A stretch of 12,755 nucleotides of DNA from Clostridium sp. UBA1056 (GTDB lineage: Bacteria > Bacillota > Clostridia > Clostridiales > Clostridiaceae). The notes below the pieces were generated by a model, which did no database searches, was not told where the DNA came from, and saw only the letters and a program-made list of their open reading frames with translations. Below, in pieces: positions 6,064 to 12,725 of the stretch. Position 1 is the stretch's first letter, and each line of letters begins with the position of its first letter. The stretch is from positions 7,934 through 20,688 of the forward strand of contig DCDL01000040.1 in assembly GCA_002316385.1 (NCBI GenBank), given 5' to 3'. A program made the translations under genes and the position numbers.

Positions 6064-6516
6064 ATGGATAATTATTTTTTACAACAAGCAATTGTCGAAG
6101 CTAAAATTGCAAAAAGTAAAAATGAAGTTCCTGTAGGAGCAGTAATAGTAAAAAACAATAAAATAATAGCTACAGGTCATAATACAAAGGAAAGTACCAA
6201 AGATCCTACTAATCATGCAGAAATAATTGCAATAAAAAAAGCTGCAGAGGGTATAGGAGATTGGAGGCTTAATGAATGTGATATGTATGTAACATTAGAA
6301 CCATGCCCTATGTGCGCTGGAGCTATTGTTCAAAGTAGAATAAGAAGGTTATATATTGGAACTTTTGATCCTATAGGTGGAGGCTGTGGTTCAGTATTTA
6401 ACATTACTCAAAGCGAAAATTTAAATCATTGGGTTAATGTTAATTGGCTCTATAATGAAGAATGTAGCAATTTACTACAAGAGTTTTTTAAACAAAAGAG
6501 AAAGGAGAAAATATAA
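6064..6516 (+). CDS. tadA: tRNA-specific adenosine deaminase
   Basis: Deaminates A34 of tRNA-Arg(ACG) to inosine, an essential step for reading CGN codons. The 150-aa protein has the cytidine/deoxycytidylate deaminase zinc site: His51-Ala-Glu53 in NHAEI (zinc ligand and proton shuttle), and PCPMC (80-84) with Cys81 and Cys84 as the other ligands. The start has AGAGGAG 7 nt upstream. It directly follows tRNA-Arg(CCU), and the substrate tRNA-Arg(ACG) is at 370-444. No separate promoter is clear; the TATAAT at 6043-6048 is too close to the ribosome binding site. B. subtilis tadA (yaaJ) lies at the same place relative to the SRP RNA and dnaX. It probably forms an operon with the two following genes. 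Confidence 0.96.
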   Translation: MDNYFLQQAIVEAKIAKSKNEVPVGAVIVKNNKIIATGHNTKESTKDPTNHAEIIAIKKAAEGIGDWRLNECDMYVTLEPCPMCAGAIVQSRIRRLYIGTFDPIGGGCGSVFNITQSENLNHWVNVNWLYNEECSNLLQEFFKQKRKEKI

Positions 6517-6518
6517 AT

Positions 6519-6743
6519 ATGGACGAACAAGCAAAACAAGAAGCATTAAGGCAGGCAGTATTAGATAAACATACTAAAGTTTGTACTTGTAGAGTTGTAT
6601 CTAGAGCTGCTATAAAAAAAGCAATAGCAGATGGAGCTAAATCTTTTGAAGATGTAAAAAAGATAACAGGTGCCGGATCAGGAAGCTGTAAAGGTATGAG
6701 ATGTAAACATAAGATAGAAGAACTATTAAAAGAATACAAATAA
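6519..6743 (+). CDS. Small BFD-like [2Fe-2S]-binding protein
   Basis: A 74-aa protein that fits the BFD-like [2Fe-2S] fold (Fer2_BFD type). Cys22-x-Cys24 (VCTCR) lies in the N-terminal part, and Cys57-x4-Cys62 (GSCKGMRC) lies 32 residues further on. The Cx4C spacing is the one found in BFD-like domains of glycerol-3-phosphate dehydrogenase-like and amino-acid oxidoreductases; bacterioferritin-associated ferredoxin itself usually has Cx2C. All four cysteines are present. AAAGGAGA lies inside the tadA 3' end, and only 2 nt separate the tadA stop from this ATG, so translation is probably coupled. Electron partner unknown; no oxidoreductase gene is adjacent. Confidence 0.85.
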   Translation: MDEQAKQEALRQAVLDKHTKVCTCRVVSRAAIKKAIADGAKSFEDVKKITGAGSGSCKGMRCKHKIEELLKEYK

Positions 6744-6792
6744 TTATTTAAATAGATTATAATGAGATAAAAAGGAGTAAGGAGGGGAATAT

Positions 6793-7569
6793 ATGAATCC
6801 AGTAGCTATAAATATATTTGGCTTAGATGTTATGTGGTATGGAGTTATAATATGTTCAGGTACCATGTTAGCACTTTTACTAAGTCAATATACTTGTAAG
6901 TTAAAAGGAATAAATTATGATGATGTTTTAACTATATTTTTGATTGCATTTCCAATATCTATAATAGGAGCAAGACTCTATTATGTATTATTTGAGTTTG
7001 GATATTATAAAGATAATTTAATGGATATCTTTAATATTAGACAAGGTGGCCTTGCTATTCATGGAGGAATAATTGCAGCTGTTATAGTTGTGTATATATG
7101 CACAAAGAAAATGGGAATAAAGTTTTCATCTGCACTAGATATGACAGCACCATGTATCATATTAGCTCAAGCCATTGGAAGATGGGGAAATTTCTTTAAT
7201 CAAGAAGCACATGGTGGACCTGTAACAGAAGCTTTTATAAGTAAATTTCCGGAGTTTATTCAAAGTGGCATGCTTATAAATGGAACTTACTATCATCCTA
7301 CCTTTTTATATGAATCAATTTGGGATTTAGGAGTATTCTTTATATTATTCTATATGCTACACAAAGTTAAAAAGGATGGAGTTGTATTCTTAACTTATAT
7401 AGGATTATATTCTATGGGAAGATTTTTCATAGAAGGACTTAGAACAGACAGCTTAATGGTGTTTGGACTTAGAACAGCTCAAATTGTAAGTATCATAGGA
7501 GTACTTGTATGTGTTGTAGGATTAATAATAATATATAGGAAGAAGGATAATACAATTCCTCATATTTAA
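6793..7569 (+). CDS. lgt: Prolipoprotein diacylglyceryl transferase
   Basis: Transfers diacylglycerol from phosphatidylglycerol to the lipobox cysteine of prelipoproteins, the first step of lipoprotein maturation, in the cytoplasmic membrane. The 258-aa protein has about seven hydrophobic segments. Residues matching those important in E. coli Lgt are in place: Tyr16 (MWYG), His90 (AIHGG), Arg130 and Asn133 in the signature GRWGNFFNQEAHGG (129-142), and Arg210, Glu214, Arg217 in GRFFIEGLRTDS (209-220). The ribosome binding site is strong and doubled (AAGGAGTAAGGAGGGG). It begins 49 bp after the [2Fe-2S] gene and is probably the last gene of the tadA unit, since a terminator follows. Confidence 0.97.
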   Translation: MNPVAINIFGLDVMWYGVIICSGTMLALLLSQYTCKLKGINYDDVLTIFLIAFPISIIGARLYYVLFEFGYYKDNLMDIFNIRQGGLAIHGGIIAAVIVVYICTKKMGIKFSSALDMTAPCIILAQAIGRWGNFFNQEAHGGPVTEAFISKFPEFIQSGMLINGTYYHPTFLYESIWDLGVFFILFYMLHKVKKDGVVFLTYIGLYSMGRFFIEGLRTDSLMVFGLRTAQIVSIIGVLVCVVGLIIIYRKKDNTIPHI

Positions 7570-7576
7570 AAAGTTA

Positions 7577-7635
7577 AACCTTTTAGATAGTTGATATTTA
7601 TGATAAATATTTTATTATCTAAAAGGTTATTTTTT
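7577..7635. terminator. Terminator after lgt, possibly bidirectional
   Basis: Outer stem 7577-7589 with 7616-7628 (13 bp, perfect), enclosing a second 7-bp hairpin (7594-7600 with 7604-7610), followed by TTTTTT at 7630-7635. On the minus strand the stem is followed by TTAACTTTTT, so it may also end the AIM24-family transcript. Confidence 0.88.
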
Positions 7636-7694
7636 ACTTTACGTCATAAGTATACATTAAAATGATTCTATTAGAAATTTAATTTTTAATAAAA

Positions 7695-8393
7695 TTAATC
7701 TCTCATATTAGTACTACCAGTGTTAAGATAAAAAGATAATTTACCAGCTAGGTTTTGAAGAGGCATAGTTTGAAGATATACTTTTCCAGGACCAGTTAGT
7801 GTTGTTAAAAATAATCCCTCACCACCAAAAAAGATGTTTTTTAGTCCTTTAACCATTTCTATATCAAAATTTACGCTTGGTTCAAAAGCAGCTACATGAC
7901 CAGTATCTACTTTTATTCTTTCTCCAGGATTTAAGTTAAGTTCTTCAACATGACCATCAAATTCTAAAAGAACTGTTCCAGGACCAGTTATCCTTTGAAG
8001 AATAAAGCCTTCACCACCAAAGAAACCAGTGGATAGTTTTTTTCTAAAGTGAATATTAAGGCTTACAGAACTTTCAGCTGCTATAAACGCACCCTTTTGG
8101 CATATTATAGATTCATTTGGTTGAAGTTCTCTAGCCATTATTCTTCCTGGCACAGAACATGGGAAGGCTATTTTACCTAAATTACCTGAGCAAGTGAAAG
8201 TATTTAAAAATAAGCTTTCTCCTGATAAAGATCTTCCTATGCTTTTAAATAATCCGCCTTTCATGTTTGTATCCATAATTATATTATCACTCATCCATCC
8301 CATAGCCCCTGATTCAGAGACGATTCTCTCTCCGCTATTTAGATAGCAGATAGCCACTGGCATGGATCCACCTTTAATTTCATAATTAATCAT
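7695..8393 (-). CDS. TIGR00266 / AIM24-family protein
   Basis: A 232-aa protein of the AIM24 (formerly DUF124, TIGR00266) family, which forms beta-prism structures; its bacterial role is not established. The fold shows as three related segments: GESLFLNTFTCSG (58-70), FFGGEGFILQRITGPG (124-139) and FFGGEGLFLTTLTGPG (188-203). The last two are close copies. No signal peptide or membrane helix is visible, so it is probably cytosolic. The start at 8393 has GGAGGTAG upstream. It is a single gene on the opposite strand between lgt and the tRNA-Ser/SRP RNA unit; neighbours do not explain its role. The family assignment is firm; function is unknown. Confidence 0.93.
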   Translation of the reverse strand: MINYEIKGGSMPVAICYLNSGERIVSESGAMGWMSDNIIMDTNMKGGLFKSIGRSLSGESLFLNTFTCSGNLGKIAFPCSVPGRIMARELQPNESIICQKGAFIAAESSVSLNIHFRKKLSTGFFGGEGFILQRITGPGTVLLEFDGHVEELNLNPGERIKVDTGHVAAFEPSVNFDIEMVKGLKNIFFGGEGLFLTTLTGPGKVYLQTMPLQNLAGKLSFYLNTGSTNMRD

Positions 8394-8427
8394 AAATAAC
8401 TACCTCCATTTATAATATTTTATGATA

Positions 8428-8457
8428 AATATATACATATTACTAATTTTTATTCAA
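8428..8457 (-). promoter_or_regulatory. Possible sigma-A promoter of the AIM24-family gene
   Basis: On the minus strand TTGAAT (8452-8457), an 18-bp spacer and TATATT (8428-8433), about 35 bp before the start codon. The AT-rich setting makes this only moderately specific. Confidence 0.45.
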
Positions 8458-8518
8458 GAAATTACTAACCGTAATAGAATTATACTATAATTGGTATATA
8501 TTTTAAAATAAATTTTAC

Positions 8519-8547
8519 TTGAAAGTAATGATTTTAAATAGTATAAT
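8519..8547 (+). promoter_or_regulatory. Sigma-A promoter of the tRNA-Ser(GGA)/SRP RNA unit
   Basis: TTGAAA at 8519-8524, a 17-bp spacer and consensus TATAAT at 8542-8547. The predicted start is roughly 10 nt before the tRNA. No comparable promoter is seen between the tRNA and the SRP RNA. Confidence 0.82.
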
Positions 8548-8563
8548 AGTTAATACATGATAT

Positions 8564-8653
8564 GGAGAGATGTCCGAGTGGTTGAAGGAGCACGCCTGGA
8601 AAGCGTGTATAGGGGCAACTCTATCAGGGGTTCGAATCCCCTTCTCTCCGCCA
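8564..8653 (+). tRNA. tRNA-Ser(GGA)
   Basis: A class II tRNA with a long variable arm, decoding UCC/UCU. The acceptor stem (8564-8570 with 8643-8649) is perfectly paired. The anticodon stem is 8591-8595 with 8603-8607 around CTGGAAA, anticodon GGA at 8598-8600. The discriminator is G8650 and CCA is encoded at 8651-8653. The SRP RNA begins 1-2 nt after the CCA. Confidence 0.97.
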
Positions 8654-8654
8654 T

Positions 8655-8924
8655 GTCGTACTAGATGGGGAGTTAGCGGTGCCCTGTAACCTGCAATCCG
8701 CTACAGCAGGGTTGAATTCCTTGTTTAGGTATCAATTTGTATGGTCTGGCCTATATAAGTGGCGTTGAGAATTGGGTCCCACGCAATGGAAACTCATGAA
8801 CCTCGTCAGATCTGGAAGGAAGCAGCGATAAGTGAGACCTTCCATGTGCCGTGGACTAACCTGGTTTGAGTTAACTGTATAGGTAACGCATATAAATTGA
8901 TTATCGAAGCAAGGTGTACGGCTT
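8655..8924 (+). ncRNA. ffs: Signal recognition particle RNA, large Gram-positive type
   Basis: RNA core of the signal recognition particle, which binds Ffh and directs membrane-protein translation to the membrane. Helix 8 is recognisable: the GGAA tetraloop at 8814-8817 followed by GGAAGCAG (8818-8825), the Ffh-binding region. The 5' part (about 8668-8722) has the Alu-domain sequence typical of Bacillus/Clostridium scRNA, so this is the long form with an Alu domain and not a 4.5S RNA. The ends close as helix 5: 8655-8661 pairs with 8916-8922 (one U-G pair). A T-rich run follows from 8923. It lies upstream of dnaX, as scr does in B. subtilis. The exact ends are estimated from the terminal pairing. 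Confidence 0.95.
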
Positions 8925-8933
8925 TATTTTTTT

Positions 8934-8959
8934 AAGATGTTAAAGACATCTTTTTTTTT
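8934..8959 (+). terminator. Rho-independent terminator of the SRP RNA unit
   Basis: A 7-bp perfect stem (8934-8940 with 8946-8952), a 5-nt loop and a run of T to 8959. The T-rich run at 8923-8933 just before it may act as a first terminator with the SRP closing helix. Confidence 0.88.
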
Positions 8960-9071
8960 ACCCTTTTTTCAATTATTAATTAAAAGTATTATTTAATTAA
9001 TGCGAACTTAATTTTTAAAAATTGAATTATATATCTGATTACTTAATATAAGTTAGTAAAGAATATAGAAT

Positions 9072-9109
9072 ATAAATAGGATAAGTATTATAATAAATAG
9101 GATAAGTAT
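9072..9109 (+). repeat. Pair of 17-nt direct repeats upstream of dnaX
   Basis: ATAAATAGGATAAGTAT occurs at 9072-9088 and again, identical, at 9093-9109: a period of 21 bp, two helical turns. It lies 90-130 bp before the dnaX start codon, in a 240-bp spacer with no gene. TATAAT-like hexamers at 9089-9094 and 9120-9125 lack good -35 partners at 17 bp. It could be a paired binding site for a regulator; none is identified. Confidence 0.75.
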
Positions 9110-9199
9110 AATTCAAAATTATAATAGACAGTAATTAAGTAATATTTTAAGTTTATATATTTATTTACTTATAAATTTTATTGTAAGGAGTGAGGATAC

Positions 9200-10834
9200 A
9201 TGGGGTATAAAGCACTTTATAGAGAGTGGAGACCTAAATCATTTAGCGATGTAGTTGGACAGCAACATATAACCACCACACTTAAAAATGCCATAAAAAG
9301 CGATAGGATAGCTCATGCATACTTACTATGCGGAACTAGAGGAACAGGTAAGACTTCAACGGCAAAGATACTGGCAAAGGCAATAAATTGCTTAAATCCT
9401 ATAGATGGTGAGCCATGTAATGAATGTGAAATGTGCATAAATATAAATCAAGGTACAGCTATAGATGTAACAGAGTTAGATGCAGCTTCACATAATAGTG
9501 TTGATAACATAAGGGATATTATAGATGATGTACAATATCCGCCACAAGAAGCTAAATATAAGGTTTTTATCATAGATGAGGTTCATATGTTATCTATTGG
9601 TGCAGTTAATGCATTTCTTAAGACATTAGAAGAGCCACCAAGTAGAGTTATATTTATATTAGCAACCACTGATCCTCAAAAGCTTCCGATAACAATACTA
9701 TCAAGATGCCAAAGGTTTGATTTTAAGAGAATAAGCAGTGAAAATATATTCTTAAGGTTAAAAAAAATAACAGATTCATTATCTGTAGACATTGATGAAA
9801 GTAGCTTAAGATTATTATCAAGAATGTGCGATGGAGCTATGAGAGATGCTTTATCAATATTAGATCAAGCTATATCAATAAACAATGTAGTTAAATATGA
9901 GGATTTAGTAGATATGTTAGGTATAACTACTAACGATAGCATGGTAGCTATAGTAGATAGTATTATAAATAGAGATACAGAGGGATGTATAAGAGTTATA
10001 AATAAATTAATATCAGATGGAAAAGATATTAGTCTATTAATTAGAGATTTAATTACTCATATGAGAAATCTATTAATGGTAAATGTAAGTAATAATCTAG
10101 AAGATGTACTAGATATGTCTATAGAGAATATAGAAAGTATAAAAAATCAGAGCACTAGAATTAGAGTAGAAGAAATAATGAGATGTATTAATATACTTCA
10201 GGAAGCAGAAGATATATCTAAGGGTACAAAGCAAGCTAGAATATATTTAGAACTTGCAATAATAAAGATGTGTAAGATAAAATATGATACATCTATGGAG
10301 ACTATATTAGCTAGATTAAATAAGTTAGAAGATAAAATTGCATCAGGAAATATAACAGTGCAAAATGCAACAAGGGAAGTAAAGAATATAAGACCAGAAG
10401 TAATTACATCTACAACTAAAATAGAAACAAGTAAATCACTAGAGAATAATAATGAAAATATAGAATCAGTTGTATCACCAGGGAAAAGTAAGCTAAATGT
10501 TGAAATGATTAGAAAGTCTTTTAAAGATATTCAAAATATGCTTAAACAGAAAAATAATATGGTGTTAGCTACAGCTTTAATGATGGGAAAAGTTCAGAAG
10601 TTCCAAGATGGAGTTATTACTATTGGATTTACAAAGGAATATAATTTTCATAAACAAAGACTTGAAAAAGAAGAATATAGAAAGATTATCAATGATGTAT
10701 TTTCAGAAGCTTTGAATGAAAGAGTATTAGTTACTTATGAAGTAGAAATCAATAATATAAATAATGAGGTTAGCAAAGAAAAAATATTATCAGATATATT
10801 TCCAGAAGATTTAGTGGAGATATGTGATGAATAA
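9200..10834 (+). CDS. dnaX: DNA polymerase III subunit gamma/tau
   Basis: ATPase motor of the clamp loader, which opens the beta sliding clamp and holds polymerase at the fork. The AAA+ domain carries Walker A GTRGTGKTS (45-53), a zinc module with Cys64, Cys73, Cys76 and Cys79, Walker B IIDEVHML (124-131) and the SRC motif with the arginine finger (Arg169). Domains II and III reach to about 370, followed by a linker and a C-terminal tau-like domain (about 430-525). The 544-aa length is close to B. subtilis DnaX, which makes only the long form. An A8 run at 9760-9767 is the only slippage-prone site noted, and it is too early in the gene to make a useful gamma. The start has AAGGAG 10 nt upstream. 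It is the first gene of the recombination/replication cluster. Confidence 0.98.
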   Translation: MGYKALYREWRPKSFSDVVGQQHITTTLKNAIKSDRIAHAYLLCGTRGTGKTSTAKILAKAINCLNPIDGEPCNECEMCININQGTAIDVTELDAASHNSVDNIRDIIDDVQYPPQEAKYKVFIIDEVHMLSIGAVNAFLKTLEEPPSRVIFILATTDPQKLPITILSRCQRFDFKRISSENIFLRLKKITDSLSVDIDESSLRLLSRMCDGAMRDALSILDQAISINNVVKYEDLVDMLGITTNDSMVAIVDSIINRDTEGCIRVINKLISDGKDISLLIRDLITHMRNLLMVNVSNNLEDVLDMSIENIESIKNQSTRIRVEEIMRCINILQEAEDISKGTKQARIYLELAIIKMCKIKYDTSMETILARLNKLEDKIASGNITVQNATREVKNIRPEVITSTTKIETSKSLENNNENIESVVSPGKSKLNVEMIRKSFKDIQNMLKQKNNMVLATALMMGKVQKFQDGVITIGFTKEYNFHKQRLEKEEYRKIINDVFSEALNERVLVTYEVEINNINNEVSKEKILSDIFPEDLVEICDE

Positions 10835-10924
10835 AATTTTAAGGTTTTAATAAAATGGTGATTACATTATAATATAATATTATATATTAGTTATAATGAA
10901 ATATAATTTTTAGGAGGTATTACA

Positions 10925-11263
10925 ATGGCAAAAGGTGGATTTCCAGGAATGGGTGGAAATATGAATAACTTAATGAAGCAAGCACAAAAATTCCAAAAAC
11001 AAATGGAGGACGCTCAAAAAGATCTTGAGAATAAAGAATTCGAAGCATCTGTTGGTGGTGGAGCTGTAACAGTAAGAGTATCTGGAAAAAAAGAATTAAA
11101 GGATATAGTGATTAAACCAGAGGTTGTTGATCCAGATGATGTAGAAATGTTACAAGATTTAGTTTTAACAGCTGTAAATGAAGCTTTAAAGAAAGCAGAA
11201 GATGAAACTAATGCATCTATGGGAAAACTAACTGGTGGACTTAATATACCAGGAATGTTCTAA
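10925..11263 (+). CDS. Nucleoid-associated protein, YbaB/EbfC family
   Basis: A small DNA-binding protein of 112 aa that dimerises in a tweezer-like shape; in other bacteria it affects nucleoid structure and may work with RecR. The Gly/Met-rich N-terminus (GGFPGMGGNMNNL) is followed by a helical QKFQKQMEDAQKDL segment and then the conserved VGGGAVTVRVSGKKELKDI core (43-61) and PDDVEMLQDLVLTAVNEAL (70-88). It equals yaaK of B. subtilis in both family and place. The ribosome binding site TAGGAGG is strong. The 90-bp gap after dnaX has several TATAAT-like hexamers without good -35 boxes, so it is likely read from upstream, with an internal promoter possible. recR follows within 14 bp. Confidence 0.96.
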   Translation: MAKGGFPGMGGNMNNLMKQAQKFQKQMEDAQKDLENKEFEASVGGGAVTVRVSGKKELKDIVIKPEVVDPDDVEMLQDLVLTAVNEALKKAEDETNASMGKLTGGLNIPGMF

Positions 11264-11277
11264 TTGAGGTGACTAAT

Positions 11278-11874
11278 TTGGATTTTTATCCTATAGCTAT
11301 AGAAAAATTAATTGAGGAGTTTGGAAAATTACCTGGAATAGGAAGTAAAACTGCTCAAAGACTTACACTGCATGTTTTGAATCTTCCTAAGGAAGAAGTT
11401 GATGAGTTTGCTAATGCATTAGTAAAGGCAAGAGGTACTATAAAATATTGTTCAGTATGTGGTAATTTTACTGATAGTGATCCCTGTTCTATATGTTCAA
11501 ATCCTAACAGAGATAAAAGCACTATATGTGTAATTGAACAACCTAAGGATATAATGACAATTGAAAAAGTTAGAGAATTCAATGGCATATATCATGTACT
11601 TCATGGCACGATATCTCCAATGCAAGGTAGGGGACCAGATGACATAAATTTAAAACAATTAATAACTAGAGTAAATAATGATTTAAAAGAAATTATTGTT
11701 GCAACAAACCCTAATATAGAGGGGGAAGCTACTGCAATGTATATATCAAAAATACTAAAACCCTTTGGAGTTAAAGTTACAAGAATAGCTCATGGAATTC
11801 CAGTAGGTGGAGAGTTAGAGTATGCAGATGAGGTTACTTTATCTAAAGCTTTAGAAGGTAGAAAAGAAATATAG
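11278..11874 (+). CDS. recR: Recombination protein RecR
   Basis: Works with RecF and RecO to load RecA at gaps. The 198-aa protein has a helix-hairpin-helix (KLPGIGSKTAQRL, 17-29), a C4 zinc finger (Cys58, Cys61, Cys70, Cys73), a Toprim domain (STICVIEQPKD 81-91; VATNPNIEGEATAMYI 141-156) and a C-terminal motif (GIPVGGELEYADEVTLSKAL, 173-192). All key residues are present. I chose the TTG at 11278: GAGGTGA at 11266-11272 is well spaced for it, and the protein then begins MDFYP, as in clostridial RecR. A GTG at 11269 is in frame but lies inside that ribosome binding site. It begins 14 bp after the ybaB-family stop, so the two are probably translated from one mRNA. Confidence 0.97.
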   Translation: MDFYPIAIEKLIEEFGKLPGIGSKTAQRLTLHVLNLPKEEVDEFANALVKARGTIKYCSVCGNFTDSDPCSICSNPNRDKSTICVIEQPKDIMTIEKVREFNGIYHVLHGTISPMQGRGPDDINLKQLITRVNNDLKEIIVATNPNIEGEATAMYISKILKPFGVKVTRIAHGIPVGGELEYADEVTLSKALEGRKEI

Positions 11875-11886
11875 ATTATTTTTTAG

Positions 11887-11925
11887 AAGGCTTGTGAAGA
11901 TAGGCTATATATTTTCACTTGTCTT
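11887..11925 (+). terminator. Possible weak terminator after recR
   Basis: Two 5-bp stem parts (11887-11891 with 11921-11925; 11894-11898 with 11914-11918) are separated by a TT/TT internal loop, with TCTTT after them. The T-tract is poor, so transcription may continue into the next genes. Confidence 0.35.
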
Positions 11926-11981
11926 TCTTTATATAAGATAAATCTTAAATAATAATTAATAAAGCAAGTATAATATATTCA

Positions 11982-12005
11982 TTATATGTCAAAAATTACA
12001 TATAA
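11982..12005. repeat. 8-bp inverted repeat upstream of yaaL
   Basis: TTATATGT (11982-11989) and ACATATAA (11998-12005) are exact reverse complements with an 8-nt gap, just before the yaaL ribosome binding site. A TATAAT lies shortly upstream, near 11971. It could be an operator or an mRNA hairpin; chance is possible in this AT-rich DNA. Confidence 0.4.
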
Positions 12006-12028
12006 ATATATGTAGTGGAGGTATTATT

Positions 12029-12310
12029 ATGAATAGAAATAAAGTAATAGAAATTATATTATCTAAGAATATCTATACGACTGAACAACGTGAAATAATA
12101 AAAGGAATACAGGATTCAATAACGGAAATTGAAGTTGCTAGAAGCTGCTTTGATAATGTCAGTGATAAGAATCTAATAGATATATCTATACACAAAGAAG
12201 ATGAAGCTAAAGCTAAATATATATATTTCTTAGCCCAAGCCAAAGAGAAAGGGATAACAGTAAGTGCTGATTGTATGATAGAAGAATTAAATTATTGTAG
12301 TAAGTGGTAA
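12029..12310 (+). CDS. yaaL: YaaL-like DUF2508 family protein
   Basis: A 93-aa, probably cytosolic and helical protein of unknown function. The segment EDEAKAKYIYFLAQAKEKGITVS (57-79) matches the pattern of B. subtilis YaaL, whose C-terminal half has EAKYLFYLKEAKQRNLKIS. Its position between recR and bofA is also that of yaaL. It runs about 14 residues past this motif, and it carries four cysteines or near-terminal polar residues that show no metal-site spacing. The ribosome binding site GTGGAGG is well placed 9 nt before the ATG. It lies 154 bp after recR with a possible weak terminator between, so it may be transcribed on its own. Confidence 0.82.
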   Translation: MNRNKVIEIILSKNIYTTEQREIIKGIQDSITEIEVARSCFDNVSDKNLIDISIHKEDEAKAKYIYFLAQAKEKGITVSADCMIEELNYCSKW

Positions 12311-12332
12311 TATAGAGGTAAATAAATAATAA

Positions 12333-12359
12333 ATATTATATATATCCATTATATACACT
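12333..12359 (+). promoter_or_regulatory. Possible sigma-E-type sporulation promoter of bofA
   Basis: ATATT at 12333-12337, a 14-bp spacer and TATACACT at 12352-12359, close to the B. subtilis mother-cell sigma-E pattern (-35 ATATT, 14-15 bp, -10 CATACANT). It starts about 80 bp before bofA, which belongs to the sigma-E regulon in B. subtilis. The match is in AT-rich DNA and needs testing. Confidence 0.4.
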
Positions 12360-12446
12360 TATACTTACCTATTAAAACTGAAAAGAAAAACTTTATTCTA
12401 ATTTATACAAAATAGCTTTTTAATAATAGTATAGGGGGAAAATAAA

Positions 12447-12701
12447 ATGCCAAACATTATATTTTTTATAATAGCTATAGTTGCAATATTTATAATCGGT
12501 AAAATATTTGCATGGCCGCTAAAAATATTAATAAACTTAATTATTAATGGAATAGCTGGAGGTATACTATTATGGTTAATAAACTTAGTAGGTGGAAACT
12601 TCGGTTTAGTAATACCGATTAATGCAATAACAGCTCTTATAGCTGGAATACTTGGTATACCAGGGGTGTTATTCTTAATAATATTGAATTATATTAGATA
12701 G
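12447..12701 (+). CDS. bofA: Pro-sigma-K processing inhibitor BofA
   Basis: In B. subtilis BofA sits in the outer forespore membrane with SpoIVFA and holds back the protease SpoIVFB until pro-sigma-K should be cut. The 84-aa protein (B. subtilis 87) is almost wholly hydrophobic, with membrane segments at about 3-21 and 28-48 and a conserved C-terminal hydrophobic motif, NAITALIAGILGIPGVLFLI (59-78). The ribosome binding site is GGGGGA, 7 nt upstream. It follows yaaL by 136 bp and ends the conserved cluster. Whether the SpoIVFA/SpoIVFB partners exist cannot be seen here; many clostridia lack part of the system, so the role may differ. Confidence 0.94.
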   Translation: MPNIIFFIIAIVAIFIIGKIFAWPLKILINLIINGIAGGILLWLINLVGGNFGLVIPINAITALIAGILGIPGVLFLIILNYIR

Positions 12702-12725
12702 AAGAAGGGGCTTTCGCAGAGTGAA

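Noticed and set aside
6488..6739. Minus-strand frame opposite the [2Fe-2S] protein
   Set aside because: It mirrors a real gene with four spaced cysteines and has no translation signal.
9760..9767. A8 run in dnaX as a programmed frameshift or slippage site for a short gamma form
   Set aside because: It falls near codon 188, inside the ATPase module, with no nearby Shine-Dalgarno-like stimulator or clear hairpin; a useful gamma would need a later site.
11269..11277. GTG start for recR at 11269
   Set aside because: The GTG is part of the GAGGTGA ribosome binding site that serves the TTG at 11278, and clostridial RecR proteins begin MDFYP.
11355..11588. Minus-strand frame opposite recR
   Set aside because: It is a shadow of a conserved gene, without a start signal.
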